Assembly: GCA_028751875.1 (NCBI GenBank)
Contig: CM054143.1
Span: forward strand, 61,542,431 to 61,606,430
Direction: 5' to 3'
DNA length: 64,000 nt
Source of the DNA: Rapana venosa
Lineage: Eukaryota > Mollusca > Gastropoda > Neogastropoda > Muricidae
Under the pieces are notes generated by a model. The model did no database searches. It was given only the letters and a program-made list of their open reading frames with translations, and was not told the DNA's origin. Position numbers and translations under genes: made by a program. Of this stretch, positions 34,301-41,817 are shown piece after piece (the stretch's first letter is position 1; each line of letters starts with the position of its first letter).

Positions 34301-34429
34301 CCTGGGGGGGCGGCGGCTCCTGCAGCAGCCAAGGCCAAGAAGAGCACGACCACGCGGCGCGAGGAGCTGCTGAAGCAGCTGAAGGCCGTGGAGGACGCCA
34401 TCGCCCGCAAAAAGGCCAAGATGCAGTGA
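5704..34429 (+). CDS. ZC3H18: Zinc finger CCCH domain-containing protein 18 (multi-exon gene span)
   Basis: This is the orthologue of ZC3H18, a nuclear protein that bridges the cap-binding complex to the NEXT/exosome decay machinery and to export factors. About 1,500 residues are encoded in 19 coding exons, longer than the human protein of about 950. In order they give: an acidic Ser/Glu-rich N-terminus (exon 2); one CCCH finger of spacing C-x7-C-x5-C-x3-H (exon 4) followed by HPGVNDKG; the conserved block ESAWERGLRHAKE, then FEEKRLNLSVDEER, DPYYDQ and GRYENFEVRYNRE (exons 6-8); RS-rich segments (exons 11-15); Pro-rich and Arg/Glu repeats (exons 16-18); and the C-terminal helix RREELLKQLKAVEDAIARK (exon 20). 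The family call rests on the finger, the exon 6-8 block and the C-terminus. Reading breaks lie at about 6467, at the exon 18/19 junction and at 34249-34278. They could be assembly indels or real damage, but otherwise intact splice sites and conserved ends argue for a working gene. Confidence 0.93.
7314..8712 (+). other. ZC3H18 intron 2
   Basis: No exon is supported. A tandem duplication of about 40 bp lies at about 7551-7628 (unit tgattgctgtcaat plus ctggtcagtgtggtcactgg). A GT-rich stretch lies at about 8560-8630, and a long pyrimidine tract precedes the acceptor at 8712. Confidence 0.5.
8713..8754 (+). CDS. ZC3H18: ZC3H18 exon 3
   Basis: A 42-base phase 0-0 exon (EGEDSTRDEGEIDD) between a strong polypyrimidine-AG and gat|gtgagt. 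It continues the acidic DEGEI-type motif that also occurs in exons 2 and 4. Its length is a multiple of three, so it could be skipped without changing frame. Confidence 0.85.
8755..10556 (+). other. ZC3H18 intron 3 with SINE fragments and TG array
   Basis: No exon is supported. It contains T/G-rich simple sequence (about 8920-9060), a tRNA-like SINE head (about 9170-9250, with tagcctagtggtt), a SINE-D-like fragment (about 9470-9600), an A/C-rich stretch (9740-9900) and a TG microsatellite at about 10218-10342. Confidence 0.5.
10218..10342 (+). repeat. (TG)n microsatellite
   Basis: Interrupted TG dinucleotide repeats in intron 3, TG on the ZC3H18 sense strand. A second TG-rich stretch (about 10520-10552) leads directly into the exon 4 acceptor. 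Confidence 0.9.
10557..10701 (+). CDS. ZC3H18: ZC3H18 exon 4: CCCH zinc finger
   Basis: It encodes DDDCEEGEIKEPG, then KPTCRFFLRGTCTWGLNCRF, then LHPGVNDKG. The ligands are Cys-x7-Cys-x5-Cys-x3-His, the CCCH type, and the sequence around the finger including HPGVNDKG is the ZC3H18 signature. CCCH fingers of this kind typically bind RNA. It enters in phase 0 and leaves in phase 1 (aaag|gtcagt). Confidence 0.97.
10702..11175 (+). other. ZC3H18 intron 4
   Basis: 474 bases of unremarkable AT-rich intron. I see no repeat or exon in it. Confidence 0.5.
11176..11255 (+). CDS. ZC3H18: ZC3H18 exon 5
   Basis: It enters in phase 1 and completes the Gly after the finger, giving GNYQMIELPGQRWNG and a Gly/Pro-rich end SPWGPE. 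The acceptor tgtgtgcag and donor gag|gtatgc frame it. In the family a GNY motif follows the finger at this point. Confidence 0.9.
11256..12417 (+). other. ZC3H18 intron 5
   Basis: No exon or clear repeat seen in 1.16 kb. The 3' end is unusual: the bases before the acceptor at 12416-12417 are A/T-rich (aatgaaataattgtccag) with almost no polypyrimidine tract. Confidence 0.5.
12418..12507 (+). CDS. ZC3H18: ZC3H18 exon 6: conserved AWERGLRHAKE block
   Basis: It encodes PPEEPIDIPPPPEAPPVESA followed by WERGLRHAKE, phase 0 to 0. A Pro-rich run leading into SAWERGLRHAKE is a hallmark of ZC3H18. The acceptor tgtccag has a weak pyrimidine tract, so the exact start could shift, but the frame is fixed by the protein. 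Confidence 0.93.
12508..13121 (+). other. ZC3H18 intron 6
   Basis: TG-rich simple sequence begins about 20 bases after the donor (about 12525-12560). The remainder is AT-rich without a supported exon. Confidence 0.5.
13122..13282 (+). CDS. ZC3H18: ZC3H18 exon 7
   Basis: It encodes QIKKASQRKEQESNFEEKRL and on to DPYYDQA. The basic, Glu-rich helix after AWERGLRHAKE and the DPYYD motif follow the family order. Phase 0 in, phase 2 out (gc|gtgagt). Confidence 0.95.
13283..14342 (+). other. ZC3H18 intron 7
   Basis: Alternating CG/TG purine-pyrimidine repeat (about 13310-13352) begins about 30 bases after the donor. The rest is unremarkable AT-rich intron. Confidence 0.5.
14343..14451 (+). CDS. 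ZC3H18: ZC3H18 exon 8
   Basis: It encodes FDEEEYYKQRGINPWQSGRY and ENFEVRYNRESYSPYR. The aromatic-rich GRYENFEVRY motif matches the conserved core after the finger. Phase 2 in, phase 0 out at agg|gtgagt. Confidence 0.95.
14452..14789 (+). other. ZC3H18 intron 8
   Basis: It holds a CA-rich stretch (about 14540-14650) and, directly before the next acceptor, a short TG run (about 14770-14784). Confidence 0.6.
14790..14854 (+). CDS. ZC3H18: ZC3H18 exon 9
   Basis: A 65-base exon encoding EKEYYPPPPDRYPRHFSPPV and D, phase 0 to 2. The acceptor gtgtgtacag follows a TG run and the donor is aa|gtaagt. Tyr/Pro-rich composition continues the core domain. Confidence 0.9.
14855..15742 (+). repeat. ZC3H18 intron 9 with an imperfect tandem duplication carrying AG|GT junctions
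   Basis: Two related segments (about 14918-15075 and 15143-15295) share ttttgttgttgatgtattc, gccgtctttccattt and ctttgcaggtgattgg in the same order, about 213 bases apart. Each ends in a pyrimidine-rich acceptor fused to a donor-like GT (15044|15045 and 15257|15258). No exon is supported inside the intron. Confidence 0.8.
15743..15922 (+). CDS. ZC3H18: ZC3H18 exon 10, alanine run
   Basis: It encodes FGRHPRMEPRAEPPYRPNRM and onward, with a run of about ten Ala from a GCT/GCC repeat (about 15838-15867), then SSPPPSRRPADEWHDPWR. Phase 2 in and out. The Ala run comes from a trinucleotide tract and may vary in length between individuals. Confidence 0.88.
15923..17045 (+). other. ZC3H18 intron 10
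   Basis: A GATG-rich minisatellite (listed separately) fills its first 460 bases. The remainder is AT-rich, with TG runs at about 16660-16675 and 16898-16917. No exon is supported. Confidence 0.5.
15946..16395 (+). repeat. Minisatellite of about 50 bp in intron 10
   Basis: About eight imperfect copies of a unit of roughly 48-55 bases containing ggggatgataatggtggctg and gttttgttttcattatgg. It starts some 25 bases after the exon 10 donor. Reading frames over it (MIMVAGFVF on +, KTSHHYHPH on -) are periodic because of the repeat and are not genes. Confidence 0.95.
17046..17153 (+). CDS. ZC3H18: ZC3H18 exon 11, RS-rich
   Basis: It encodes SAKHRSKSPKVGRRVRSRSR and SRRGRRSLSDSSASSE, phase 2 to 2. 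Arg-Ser dipeptides such as these occur in nuclear RNA-processing proteins and in the middle of ZC3H18. Confidence 0.9.
17154..18200 (+). other. ZC3H18 intron 11 with SINE-D-like fragment
   Basis: A dispersed-repeat fragment lies at about 17750-17870 (cctggagaggggttggctcc, then cccaagacc), similar to pieces at 23885 and 57160. A G run lies at about 17943-17960. No exon is supported. Confidence 0.5.
18201..18248 (+). CDS. ZC3H18: ZC3H18 exon 12
   Basis: A 48-base exon encoding QKKKKTRPVPPVKSA, phase 2 to 2, between gccatcag and ag|gtgaga. A short basic patch, possibly part of a nuclear localisation signal (inference). Confidence 0.8.
18249..20155 (+). other. ZC3H18 intron 12 with SINE fragments
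   Basis: It contains a SINE-C-like segment (about 18540-18790, sharing ggaattaaggcactggca and tctgcacttgaaa with 32375-32415), CA-rich sequence (19130-19175) and a SINE-B tail fragment (about 19215-19285). An open frame at 19608-20069 shows no family resemblance and no splice context, so I do not call it a gene. Confidence 0.5.
20156..20311 (+). CDS. ZC3H18: ZC3H18 exon 13, SR-rich
   Basis: It encodes SRSGSRSSDSRSSRSRSYSS and on to RSRSRSPEP, then PPGVDRGDRNFGPPQGRF. Dense Ser-Arg dipeptides are potential SR-kinase targets. Phase 2 to 2. Confidence 0.92.
20312..21007 (+). other. ZC3H18 intron 13
   Basis: 696 bases; no repeat or exon recognised. It ends in cctgcctgcctgcctgtctgtgtttcag, a short CCTG repeat forming the pyrimidine tract. 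Confidence 0.5.
21008..21259 (+). CDS. ZC3H18: ZC3H18 exon 14, RG-rich
   Basis: Phase 2 entry gives MDGPRSAVSVRGRDRGGHWR and then Arg/Gly-rich sequence (GGGFQRGGHHDRR) and a Pro-rich end. RG/RGG-like sequence is typical of RNA-binding proteins. The donor is the less common ttgag|gtgatt. Confidence 0.88.
21260..22156 (+). other. ZC3H18 intron 14
   Basis: It contains a dispersed-repeat fragment in minus orientation at about 21540-21610 (shared with 27475-27540 and 46150-46205). No exon is supported. The acceptor follows a long T-rich tract. Confidence 0.5.
22157..22419 (+). CDS. ZC3H18: ZC3H18 exon 15, Ser-rich
   Basis: It encodes KKAHSVSSSGSSRSRSRSPL, further SR repeats, a poly-Ser run (TCC/AGC), and SADSDNLYRDLGGPSPKKKT. 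Phase 2 in, phase 1 out. The change from Ser-rich sequence to DSDNLYRDL suggests a short conserved motif. Confidence 0.9.
23062..23310 (+). mobile_element. SINE-B copy (tRNA-headed)
   Basis: The head resembles a tRNA promoter (tagcctagtggttaatg as box A, ctggttcaagcc as box B). It is followed by a body shared with the 57240-57572 copy (gagattataaactgatgtcc, acacacgcaagacatcttgc). It is diverged and lacks the tail found in other copies. Confidence 0.7.
24088..24612 (+). repeat. TG-rich minisatellite abutting the exon 16 acceptor
   Basis: About 11-12 copies of a unit of roughly 38-50 bases: gccgtggcggagctgtgggg, ctgtatggcc, then a TG run of variable length. The last TG run ends 6 bases before the acceptor (gccctcag, 24611-24618). 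Cys-rich + frames and His/Thr-rich - frames over it are artefacts. Confidence 0.97.
24619..24705 (+). CDS. ZC3H18: ZC3H18 exon 16, polyproline
   Basis: It encodes VKEKDKEKEAAK followed by about ten Pro (CCT repeat) and HIPLPPP. Phase 1 in and out (cct g|gtgaga). The phase matches exon 17 at 29471 directly. Confidence 0.85.
25326..26600 (+). other. Decayed element of unknown class with an acidic reading-frame remnant
   Basis: GC content and style differ from the surrounding intron. On the + strand, a frame from the atg at about 25833 reads MEAEKKADRVKDL, then a stop, then MPPRDEIKDLITEYFASEGE and an Asp/Ser-rich stretch to KRLGLY before another stop (about 26034). An acidic N-terminal fragment with stops suggests a dead transposon or retrocopy, but I recognise no family and see no clear terminal repeats. 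Confidence 0.35.
27380..27740. repeat. Dispersed repeat shared with 21.5 and 46.1 kb
   Basis: The string around 27470-27540 (gatttcctagcacagaattt, ccagaagatggggatg, tatttatactg) recurs at about 46155-46205 and, in reverse, at about 21545-21600. The copies differ at several bases, so this is an old interspersed family. No coding content recognised. Confidence 0.6.
29471..29783 (+). CDS. ZC3H18: ZC3H18 exon 17, Pro/Arg-rich
   Basis: Phase 1 entry gives PRGERKQLANLPLRRPGPPP, then Pro-rich sequence and Arg/Glu-rich DRQERVERPERPQRAERAER up to GENR. Phase 2 out at ac ag|gtgaga. The ERPQRAERAER pattern foreshadows the tandem repeat in exon 18. Confidence 0.88.
29845..30330 (+). repeat. Purine-rich minisatellite in intron 17
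   Basis: About 18-20 copies built from agggatttgtgagagaaact and agggatttgtgagagtgaga-agct variants (21 and 27 bases) in higher-order alternation. The 174-residue periodic frame FVRETKG/FVRVREAKG across it is in intron: the exon 17 frame meets a stop at the donor (agg tga). Confidence 0.95.
30785..30905 (+). repeat. CCACA/CACTG simple repeat
   Basis: Degenerate tandem repeats of caccacacca and cactgcacttcaccacac. The overlapping reading frames have no meaning beyond the repeat. Confidence 0.9.
31086..31353 (+). CDS. ZC3H18: ZC3H18 exon 18, RPERAERGE tandem repeats
   Basis: Phase 2 entry gives about six repeats of PERAERGER or PERGER (31086-31215). Then comes AAKPVREQSSRPPPSLQPKA and a conserved-looking block DPMKLIGLKSNIKLSLVNK, phase 0 at aag|gtgaga. 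The repeats are 18-27-base tandem DNA units kept in frame, so length variation there is likely to be tolerated. Confidence 0.88.
31354..31987 (+). other. ZC3H18 intron 18
   Basis: No exon found here by eye, yet the phases of exons 18 (ends 0) and 19 (needs 1) disagree, so a microexon or an alternative splice site may be hidden in it. Confidence 0.4.
31988..32119 (+). CDS. ZC3H18: ZC3H18 exon 19
   Basis: 132 bases, phase 1 to 1. Read as AGDKSAAGAATGGAPMKRRP, PDSGEGPPAKRQALP and SSPVKMPS. MKRRPPDSGEGPPAKRQ looks like a basic nuclear-targeting or low-complexity linker. The acceptor gcaaacag has a good T-rich tract, but the incoming phase does not match exon 18. An upstream AG at 31946-31947 would restore phase, with a much poorer tract. 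Confidence 0.7.
32215..32510 (-). mobile_element. SINE-C copy (tRNA-headed)
   Basis: On the - strand the head reads gcccagtagttaagacagtg, with a B box gggttcgaatc at about 32447-32457, then a body ending in the agctctag/gtgagattttgc segment. Parts recur at 18540-18790 (body) and 58780-58850 (tail segment gtgagattttgcatacg, accatgaaggcagccgc). That is the layout of a tRNA-derived SINE. Confidence 0.7.
32582..33229. mobile_element. piggyBac-like MITE 1 (TTAA-flanked)
   Basis: The ends read ttaactcattg in inverted orientation (32582-32592 and 33219-33229), and TTAA is duplicated at both edges, the piggyBac target. The interior is about 650 bases of AT-rich non-coding sequence. The same TTAACTC-type end is found on the element at 48628-50165. 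Confidence 0.75.
33991..34429 (+). CDS. ZC3H18: ZC3H18 terminal coding exon 20
   Basis: It ends with the conserved helix RREELLKQLKAVEDAIARK then KAKMQ and a stop (34427-34429). The phase set by exon 19 reads EKAARPLAGRERARSPSDRQ and a Pro/Ala/Ser-rich linker with G/C at almost all third positions. That frame leaves the conserved C-terminus one frame off. Either one C is missing from the run 34249-34256 or 34270-34278, or splicing uses the second AG two bases later (33991-33992), which opens an uninterrupted but Cys/His/Arg-rich unlikely frame. I favour the indel. Confidence 0.88.
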
Positions 34430-35490
34430 TGACGGCCGCCGGCCTAGGCCTGTATACAGTGTACAGAGGGTTTTATCTCTGCGTCACCTGTGTGTGTGTG
34501 TGTGTGTACATAGCATTGCCTGTACTGTTGTACTGTACTGTACTGAAACACTGTCTGTGTGTGTGTGTGTGTGTGTCAGAGGGTGGTTTGCTGCATGTAT
34601 GCTGGTGGCTCTGTGAGGTCGGCGTGATTGCACAATGTGTGTGTGTGTGAGAGAGAGAGAGAGTGGGTGTGTGAATGTCTTCTGCTTTACATCACTGTAC
34701 TCTTCTTTCCAATATGTGGCATTGGTGATAGGAATGCTTGATTTCACAGTTACATACTTATTGAATATCATTTTGCTAAGACCGTCTCTCGTTTCTTTTG
34801 TGGCAGTGGTATCATAATGAAGATGTTGCTCTTTTTCTTTCATATCTGATAAGAATGTCATTTGAAAATTAAACACAAAAGAATGCAAGTCCTCTGCGTA
34901 TGGTTGTATTAGTCAGATTTATTATAATTGATTTTGTCAAAATTTATGTTTTATTAGCTTCTTGCAGAGAAGACATGCAGTAGTTCCTCGAAATGTAGAA
35001 CAGTTTTGCCCTGTTCCGTGAGAAGGGTGCATCACATTGACAGATGTGAAGGAAGGTGATGTAAGAATGTGTGTATTGTTAGGATTTCGTGGTGGTGTCA
35101 TGGTCATCACCATTGAGAGGTTGCCAGTGTGTTCATGTGTGTGGGTGTGTGCTTGAGTGCATATTTATGTATGTAATTTTGCAGATCTTCTTCATTGCTT
35201 GGTATGATTTTGAATATGTGACTGTGAGAACGTTCTTCATAATGTGGAGAAAGTTGCTAGACATAGGCTTGACTGAAGTAGTGGTGACTGAAAAGTGCCT
35301 CGAAGAGAAAACTGGCCTACTTGTATCTGTGTGGAGAATGGAGGCTTTCTGTTCATATGAGGCAGAAGTATATAATTATCGTGACAGTCTTTACCAGTTT
35401 CTCACTTTGTTTGTTGAGGTTAGACTAGACTGAAATGAACAAGTGAATGTTAAAGCATAAAAAAAAAATAAAGCTCGTGGTATTATGTGT
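34430..35490 (+). other. ZC3H18: ZC3H18 3' UTR
   Basis: TG microsatellites follow the stop codon (34489-34507, 34555-34575, 34636-34650). Candidate poly(A) signals are ATTAAA at 34868-34873 and AATAAA at 35467-35472. The UTR end is inferred from these signals. Confidence 0.5.
35467..35472 (+). terminator. Candidate poly(A) signal of ZC3H18
   Basis: A canonical AATAAA follows a run of A, about 1 kb after the stop codon. An earlier ATTAAA at 34868 could be used as well. Confidence 0.4.
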
Positions 35491-36789
35491 TGTATGCTTA
35501 ATGTACCTCTATTATGAGAATGTATGTGTATTCCTAGACCTTATTCAGTCTGCATTTTTAGCTTCCATAGTGGATACTGATGGAATGTAAAGAAACTTTC
35601 ACGTGGGAAATCAGTCTTTTTCTCATGCAGTTTTGAAAGTTCAGGCCATTTTTTTGAAGAAGTTTACGACATTGTTTTTTGTGTTCAGGGTGACTGATGT
35701 AAATATTTTTATTTTGAGACTGAGCCGAAAAGTTGTTTCAAACTGTCAATAGATGGACTGTGTAGTATGATTTAGCATAGACGCCATGGTGTGTACACAC
35801 ACAGCACAATGTGAATCATATTGTCAAGTCATGTGAGCATTTTTGTTGTGCATGTGCACATTCAGAATGAAATGTCAGTGTTTGTGTTCCAGCCATGTTG
35901 GTTTATTTTGTGTTATGGAATTTGAAAGACTTTTTTTTATAAATCAGAAGTTGATAAAGAAATGAGAAAATGATGTAAGGGAGGGCATTCTGTATCCACT
36001 TGCATTTTTCTTTTTTCTGTTAAAATACACAGCATTGATGAAAGTGTTCATCTGTAACCACAAAAGTATACTACTCCCCCCTCCTCCCCAGTTTCTTGAA
36101 TATCTGTCAAGGTAGTGGCCCTGGTTTGTTCAGAACACCAAGTTGTGGGGACACTGACAGTCATAAGCGATGCACCTGGACACAACTGATCAGTATGCAT
36201 TCTCTCTGTAACGCAATTTCCAGGACTTAACACAAGACTCTTTGGCTACTGGCTGTAGGTGTTATAGGCAACTGTTACTGCAGAGACTATGGAAAGCAGA
36301 CTACACCGTCAGCTATGAATGACCTAGAGGCCGTACACCCCGCAAGGAAATATGAGTGGTTTTGTCTTGGTCATGGTCCTAAGAACTTATTTTGTTGTTG
36401 TTTTTATTGCTCATGTTCCCAATGCATTACACGTGGTGATCAGGTTACTACTAGTTTTGGGTAAAGGTGTAAACCAAGAGCCCACATGCATCACACATGA
36501 AGCACATAAATAGCCCACGACAAAAAGAACATTGTCATATTGATGTTCCATAGTTAACAGCCCTTTCTTGTTGGCTAGCAGATAAGTAGGAAGACCAACA
36601 CACACACACAAAAAGAAAGTTGGCACATGACTGTAATGACCAGCTCTCCGCCTGTTGAGAGTGCTCAGCAGATGAGATCTGATAGACCTTTGTGACTAGG
36701 ATACTGTGCAATCCAGTATTGCTGGTTGTGCTGCCTCCTGAATTTCTTTGCTCATCCAGTGTGCAAGTAGTTTAGGGCCAAAACACTTT

Positions 36790-37065
36790 TTAACCCTCAT
36801 GCATTCGGATTCTCTGAACACAAATTGCCCTTAGATTTCACATTCTTTCATTACTTTGGGCCTAAAATCAGGTAGGTGTAAACCGTGATTCATTTCGGTG
36901 GTGTTTGAAACTCGGCAGGTGGCTTTATAAGACAACGTACTATAACTTGTACTATATTTTTTGTGTCTGGGAGGGGACGGAAAACTACTGTGTAAATCCC
37001 GGCTAATTCCGTGTCGGGATAAAGGGGGGAGTAATTTAATCCCGGGTTGGGACTAAGAGGGTTAA
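36790..37065. mobile_element. piggyBac-like MITE 2 (TTAA-flanked)
   Basis: The 276-base element begins ttaaccctcatgc and ends, in inverted sense, ttaaccctcttag. TTAA lies at both edges (36790-36793, 37062-37065). The interior has no coding capacity. Short TTAACCC ends plus TTAA duplication are the piggyBac superfamily hallmark. Confidence 0.7.
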
Positions 37066-38774
37066 TTAAGGTGGCTTCTTGGTAGACCTTCTGCTGTCCA
37101 GCTATTTCGAACTTTCAGTCTTCCCAGCTTGTAATATGTTAGTGCCTAACTGACACCTAGAAAGAGGGGGAAGTGTTTTTAAAAAAATGGAGATGGGGTT
37201 GATGTAGGGAGACGGTGACAAAGCCTTGCTGAAATGTGGAAGATGGTGACATGATGTTGCTGCTATTATGTGGCCGGTAAAATGGTGATGTGGCATTGTA
37301 TGTGCCGTGTGGACACAGCTGTCAGCTTACCCTACTTTCAACTACTCTCAGCTGTTATCCTTTCTAAGCCAGCTGGGGCCAGCTGGTGCTCATTATTTAT
37401 TATAGCTGGGACTGACCACACGTGGACTTAGTAAAAGGAAGGAGCTTGCTCACTTTAGCACTGGACCCTTGACCGAGTTGTGCTGGATTTGTCTGCTGTG
37501 TGGATGACAGCGGCGTGGCATTGCTGATATTGTAGGATATTATAAAAGCAGCTTACATGTCGGCAGCAGCAAGAGTTTGCATGGTCAAACAGCTGTAGAG
37601 GCCAGCAGCAGTTGGTCAGGAGCAGCAGTAGTGTGGTTATCAGTCCATGCCCAAAGCTAAATGGATCAGCAGTACAGAGCTGGCTAAAGACACTTCTTGC
37701 CAGCATATCTGTGGTGCTTTCAACTGTCATCTTTTTTTCCCCCACAGTAAATTACAGTGAAAGAAAGGAAAAAGGAGGCAATGGATGAATAAAAAATAAT
37801 TTATAATGAGCGCTATTGGAAGATAATTTGTTATCAGAGTTAAGAGTGTTTGGATGTGTGGACCACGTTAGCACATCTGTACGTTATAGGCTGCAAACTG
37901 CTATCATTCCAAGAAATAACTACCATCATTTTCTTTGTATGAAAGTGAAACTGTGCCAAACACAGACATTTTGCAGCGACTATTAGCTGCCATTGCTGTA
38001 TTAGTTTCATGGCTTCTGTGCATATCAAAGGCTGCACACTGTCCACTTTCTGAGCCGTATATCATCATTTGGTGTCAAGTTAGCGTGACATGTAAGAAAT
38101 GGATTTGGACAGTGCCACAAAATAACGTCTTTCTAATTGATATAATTCAGCTTTCCCTCGGTTCTTTTCAGACTCTGTATGGCCATGAGCTCTTCTTTTG
38201 TGTGTGTGTGTGTGATTTTTACAGTCAAAACAGCAGGGATGGTGCTAAAGAATTGAGGCTGTGTGAGCTGTCCAAAGTCTAATCCAATCCAATCCAGTCT
38301 TGTTTATAGCCAATCACTTCAACAAGCACTTCTCTGACAGTTGCTAAACAGATCATTGCTATTGGTCCTGAAGCTTCTGGTTAAAGAAAGGTTCAAACCT
38401 CAGTGATGCTTGTTGATATGGAAAGTGGTGTTTCCCCCCAAGTCTGTGTTTTGTGCCGACTTATAGCATGGTTATTACCAAAGTGTAATGAGTATGCAGA
38501 AGATAATATATATATGCATACTATGAAGATCTTATACCTTGTGCCAGCATTCTGTAGGTGTGGAAGCTTGAAACGACCCAGCATGCATACTTGGCTTTAC
38601 CGGCACATATTTATGCAGTTGGTCAAGGGAGTTTCGTAACAAATGTGGTGTAGTATATGTGGAAGATTTTAGTAACAGTGACCCCACCTTGGAAAGACTG
38701 AAACACCATTTGGTTGGGGGGGGGGGAACCGTAAACTACTGTTGGGTAGTATCTGGTGTGTTTTAGTTTTATTT

Positions 38775-39050
38775 TATTCTTTTATATTGAGGATAATGGA
38801 ATGAACACTTATGTGCTTTATAACATCCAGTCCCCGTGTGTATGCGGTTTTGTAAATTCTGTCATCTGTTCCCACCGGCACACAGTGGCTTACTCTTACA
38901 GACAGCGGAACAGGATTTAACGTGTGCGCAAGATGTTCTGCATGCGTTTGCACACGGGACCTTGGTTTATAGTCTCATCCGAAGGACTTTTGGGGAGAGT
39001 TGAGTTGGCATTGATGTTAACTCCAGGGGAAAATATCCCCTTGAACGGGT
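38775..39050 (-). mobile_element. SINE-B copy (headless)
   Basis: It matches the 57240-57500 copy over its whole length: ttgaggataatgga, catccagtccccgtgtgtat, gcgcaagatgttctgc, ggtttatagtctcatccg, cttttggggagag. It lacks the tRNA-like head present at 57510-57572. Confidence 0.8.
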
Positions 39051-40008
39051 GTTTGTGTATGTGTGTGTGTATGTATATATCTATATAGATATATCTATCT
39101 ATCCCAATTTTTGTATGTTTTCTTTCAACTCTTTGTTTGTATCTATCTAAACTCTTGTCAGTTTAGTTTACCAGAAAAATTGGAAATAGTTGAACTTGAG
39201 GCCATGACCCAGGACCAGTGAAGGGGATGGGAAGGGAACCCTGACCATAGGGAAGAGGCTGTACGCATTCTACCGTGCACAGTAAGGCAATCAGTGTGTG
39301 TAGTGTTGGGGAAGACATGATCATTATCTCCCTAGAAAATGGAACCTTGCGTGATTTGTTGGCTTGTCCCTTTATAAGTGACATACCAATATACTCTCAC
39401 CCCATCCACAAGGGAAGAAATTGAACCACATCACAAGTTTTCATATGAAAACTATAAAAAAATAACTTCAGCAGCAGCCATTTTGTTTTCAAGCAATGAA
39501 TAGGGTTTTTTGTTTTTGGATTTTTTTTTTACACTAATACATCTTTACTTCATACCACACCATAATATACTTCTACAACGTCGGTTCATATCATGCCTTT
39601 CCTGATTTTTCTTTTCCTTTGCTTCTTTTTAACTCACTCGTCAATATTGTGTGTTGGGTGTGTTGGTTGGTTTAAGGAGTTCAAGGGGTGGTGCTTTTGG
39701 AGAGTGGGTTTTGTTTTGTCTGTGGTTTGTTAAGGTTTTTTGGTGTTTTTTTTTTTAATTTCCATCTTTACATCAGACCATTATATATTGTGCTTTTTTT
39801 CTTATGGCAAAATAGATAATCTCAAGACAAATATTGTTGACACATGACAATATTCCTCTTTCTAAACGGCTTAAAAGAAAACCTCATCTTTTAGACATGC
39901 ATATGTAACGGAACACATCCACATCACACATCAAACACACCATATATGTAATGATACATATCTCTTGAGACATACATAAATTGACACTAACTGTATATTC
40001 TCTTCTCT

Positions 40009-40070
40009 CCCCCCCCCCCCCCCTCCCCCCTCTCTCTCTCTCTCTCTCTCTCCTCCCCTCCCTTCCTTCC
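40009..40070. repeat. C run and (CT)n tract
   Basis: A poly-C run is followed by CT dinucleotides and CCTT repeats, similar in style to the intron 1 arrays. Confidence 0.9.
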
Positions 40071-41069
40071 TCTCAAAAGATTAAATTTTTTTAAATCTAC
40101 CTCTCTATAACAAAGCTCACGGTCAAAGATAATGATATTGTCAAATGAAGTGCTGTACCTAACTATTCCAGTATACATTTTAGCAATCAGGATTAGTAAG
40201 TTGATGTAACTGCTTACAAGCTTTTCTTTCACGTCCATCAAAACCAAATAGTACATTCTGTAGTGTTAGTTTATTTTGTATTCAGCATATTTCCAAATCT
40301 TATATATTCCTTTACACTCATAGAAAAAATGTTATATATAGTCCATCTCTTAAGTGCAAGATGTGCAGTGTTTAAGCAGCCATTTTGTGTGTGGTACACC
40401 GACCTTACTATCCTGTCTTTGGAGTTCCCTTTCCAACTACATAACTGTGTATGGTTTTAGATTGGTGTAGGCTGTGTTAGGATAATTACGTTCATAATAA
40501 ACCAAGCAGTATACAGTTTGATAACCACTATGACTTATGAACTTGAAAATTCTTCAAGAATTCCTAAAGTCCGGCATTTGAATAGGATTGCACGTAGGAG
40601 AACTGTACCAGCAGCTACTTTATCACTGAGCTGAGTGATGATCAGGCTCCAGGTTGTAGAAGACATATGTGTGAAAATCTAGAAAATCAAACTTGTCACA
40701 TTCTTTAAAATAAACAAAAACCAAATCACCATCATTATCAAATACTGCTGAATATTCCGCAAGGAAAGAACTCCCTGAAAGTATAGATTTTTCTTGTCTT
40801 AATTTGCATTACTTGTTTGGATTGCCATCATTGAGGAACGATTGGGTATGGTTGTTCAATATCACTTGGAATACTTGTGTTAGATTATCACAGATTATCA
40901 TGCAAGTCGTTTTCCAAGAATATATGACCAAGTGTTGTTTCTGTACAGTTGAAATGTGAAAACTGCCAGATGAAAATAAATGAATGTTTTTAAAAAAAAT
41001 GAAATGTTCTGTGTGTGCTGATTTGTGCAGTTGCATATGAAGCAGATACAAGGTTTAGTGGGTTGTTTT

Positions 41070-41075
41070 TTTATT
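41070..41075 (-). terminator. Candidate poly(A) signal for the minus-strand gene
   Basis: TTTATT on + is AATAAA on -. A second copy lies at 41682-41687. Either could end the RhoGEF transcript if its last exon is near 43.7 kb; this is not proven. Confidence 0.25.
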
Positions 41076-41780
41076 GCAACATGTATGCTTCAAGAAACAA
41101 TGTCGACAACTCCAGTTCACAAGACTTGACTTAAATGTATACTTGGGCTTAAAAACTTTCACTGAATTTTTAGAATCCCTGGACACTGTTGAGATGTGTT
41201 GATGTGTGACACTAACAGGCCTGGCAGGAGACTGTTGATCTGTATGCAAGTTATTTTCTGCAATTCTCTTATCTTCATTTTGCTTTAAGACGACTTAAAA
41301 AACAAAACAAAAACCCAACCAAACAAGCACCCACACCCCCTACATGTACAGGTCAGGCATTGTTTTGCATATTCATACTGCAGTTGATATTTCTACTGCT
41401 GCTGCTGCATGTAGAGTTTTATGCAACCCTTTTCTTCAGAGAACCTTATCACCTCTCTTCCAGTTTGCATCTCTGTATCTACATCTTGCTACCTGTCAGG
41501 CAGGAGTATGTATAGGGTTAACGCCTGGTAAATTAGAAATCCCGTTCAAGGCAGAAACTGCTAGTAAGTAAGGAAAGAGAGGAATGACTGTTCTCACTTT
41601 TTTCCATCACAAATACACAGTTCAGGTCCTTGGGTGAAGGGCCAAGACACTGTACAAAGACTGGGTGCATGTTTAGAGTAATTTATTCCACTTGTCAAAT
41701 AAACAAATGACATGACATATATCATTATTCCAAGGCAGACTAATCAAGACACCCAGTTTATCACTCTCACTCTCACACAC

Positions 41781-41817
<37 letters not shown>

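Larger units (their letters stand above)
35490..41069. other. Intergenic space between convergent genes
   Basis: No exon of either gene recognised. It holds MITE 2 (36790-37065), a SINE-B copy (about 38775-39050), a TTTAA-rich stretch with T runs (39480-39760), and a C/CT-rich tract (about 40009-40070). All open frames are short and lack family resemblance. Confidence 0.5.
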
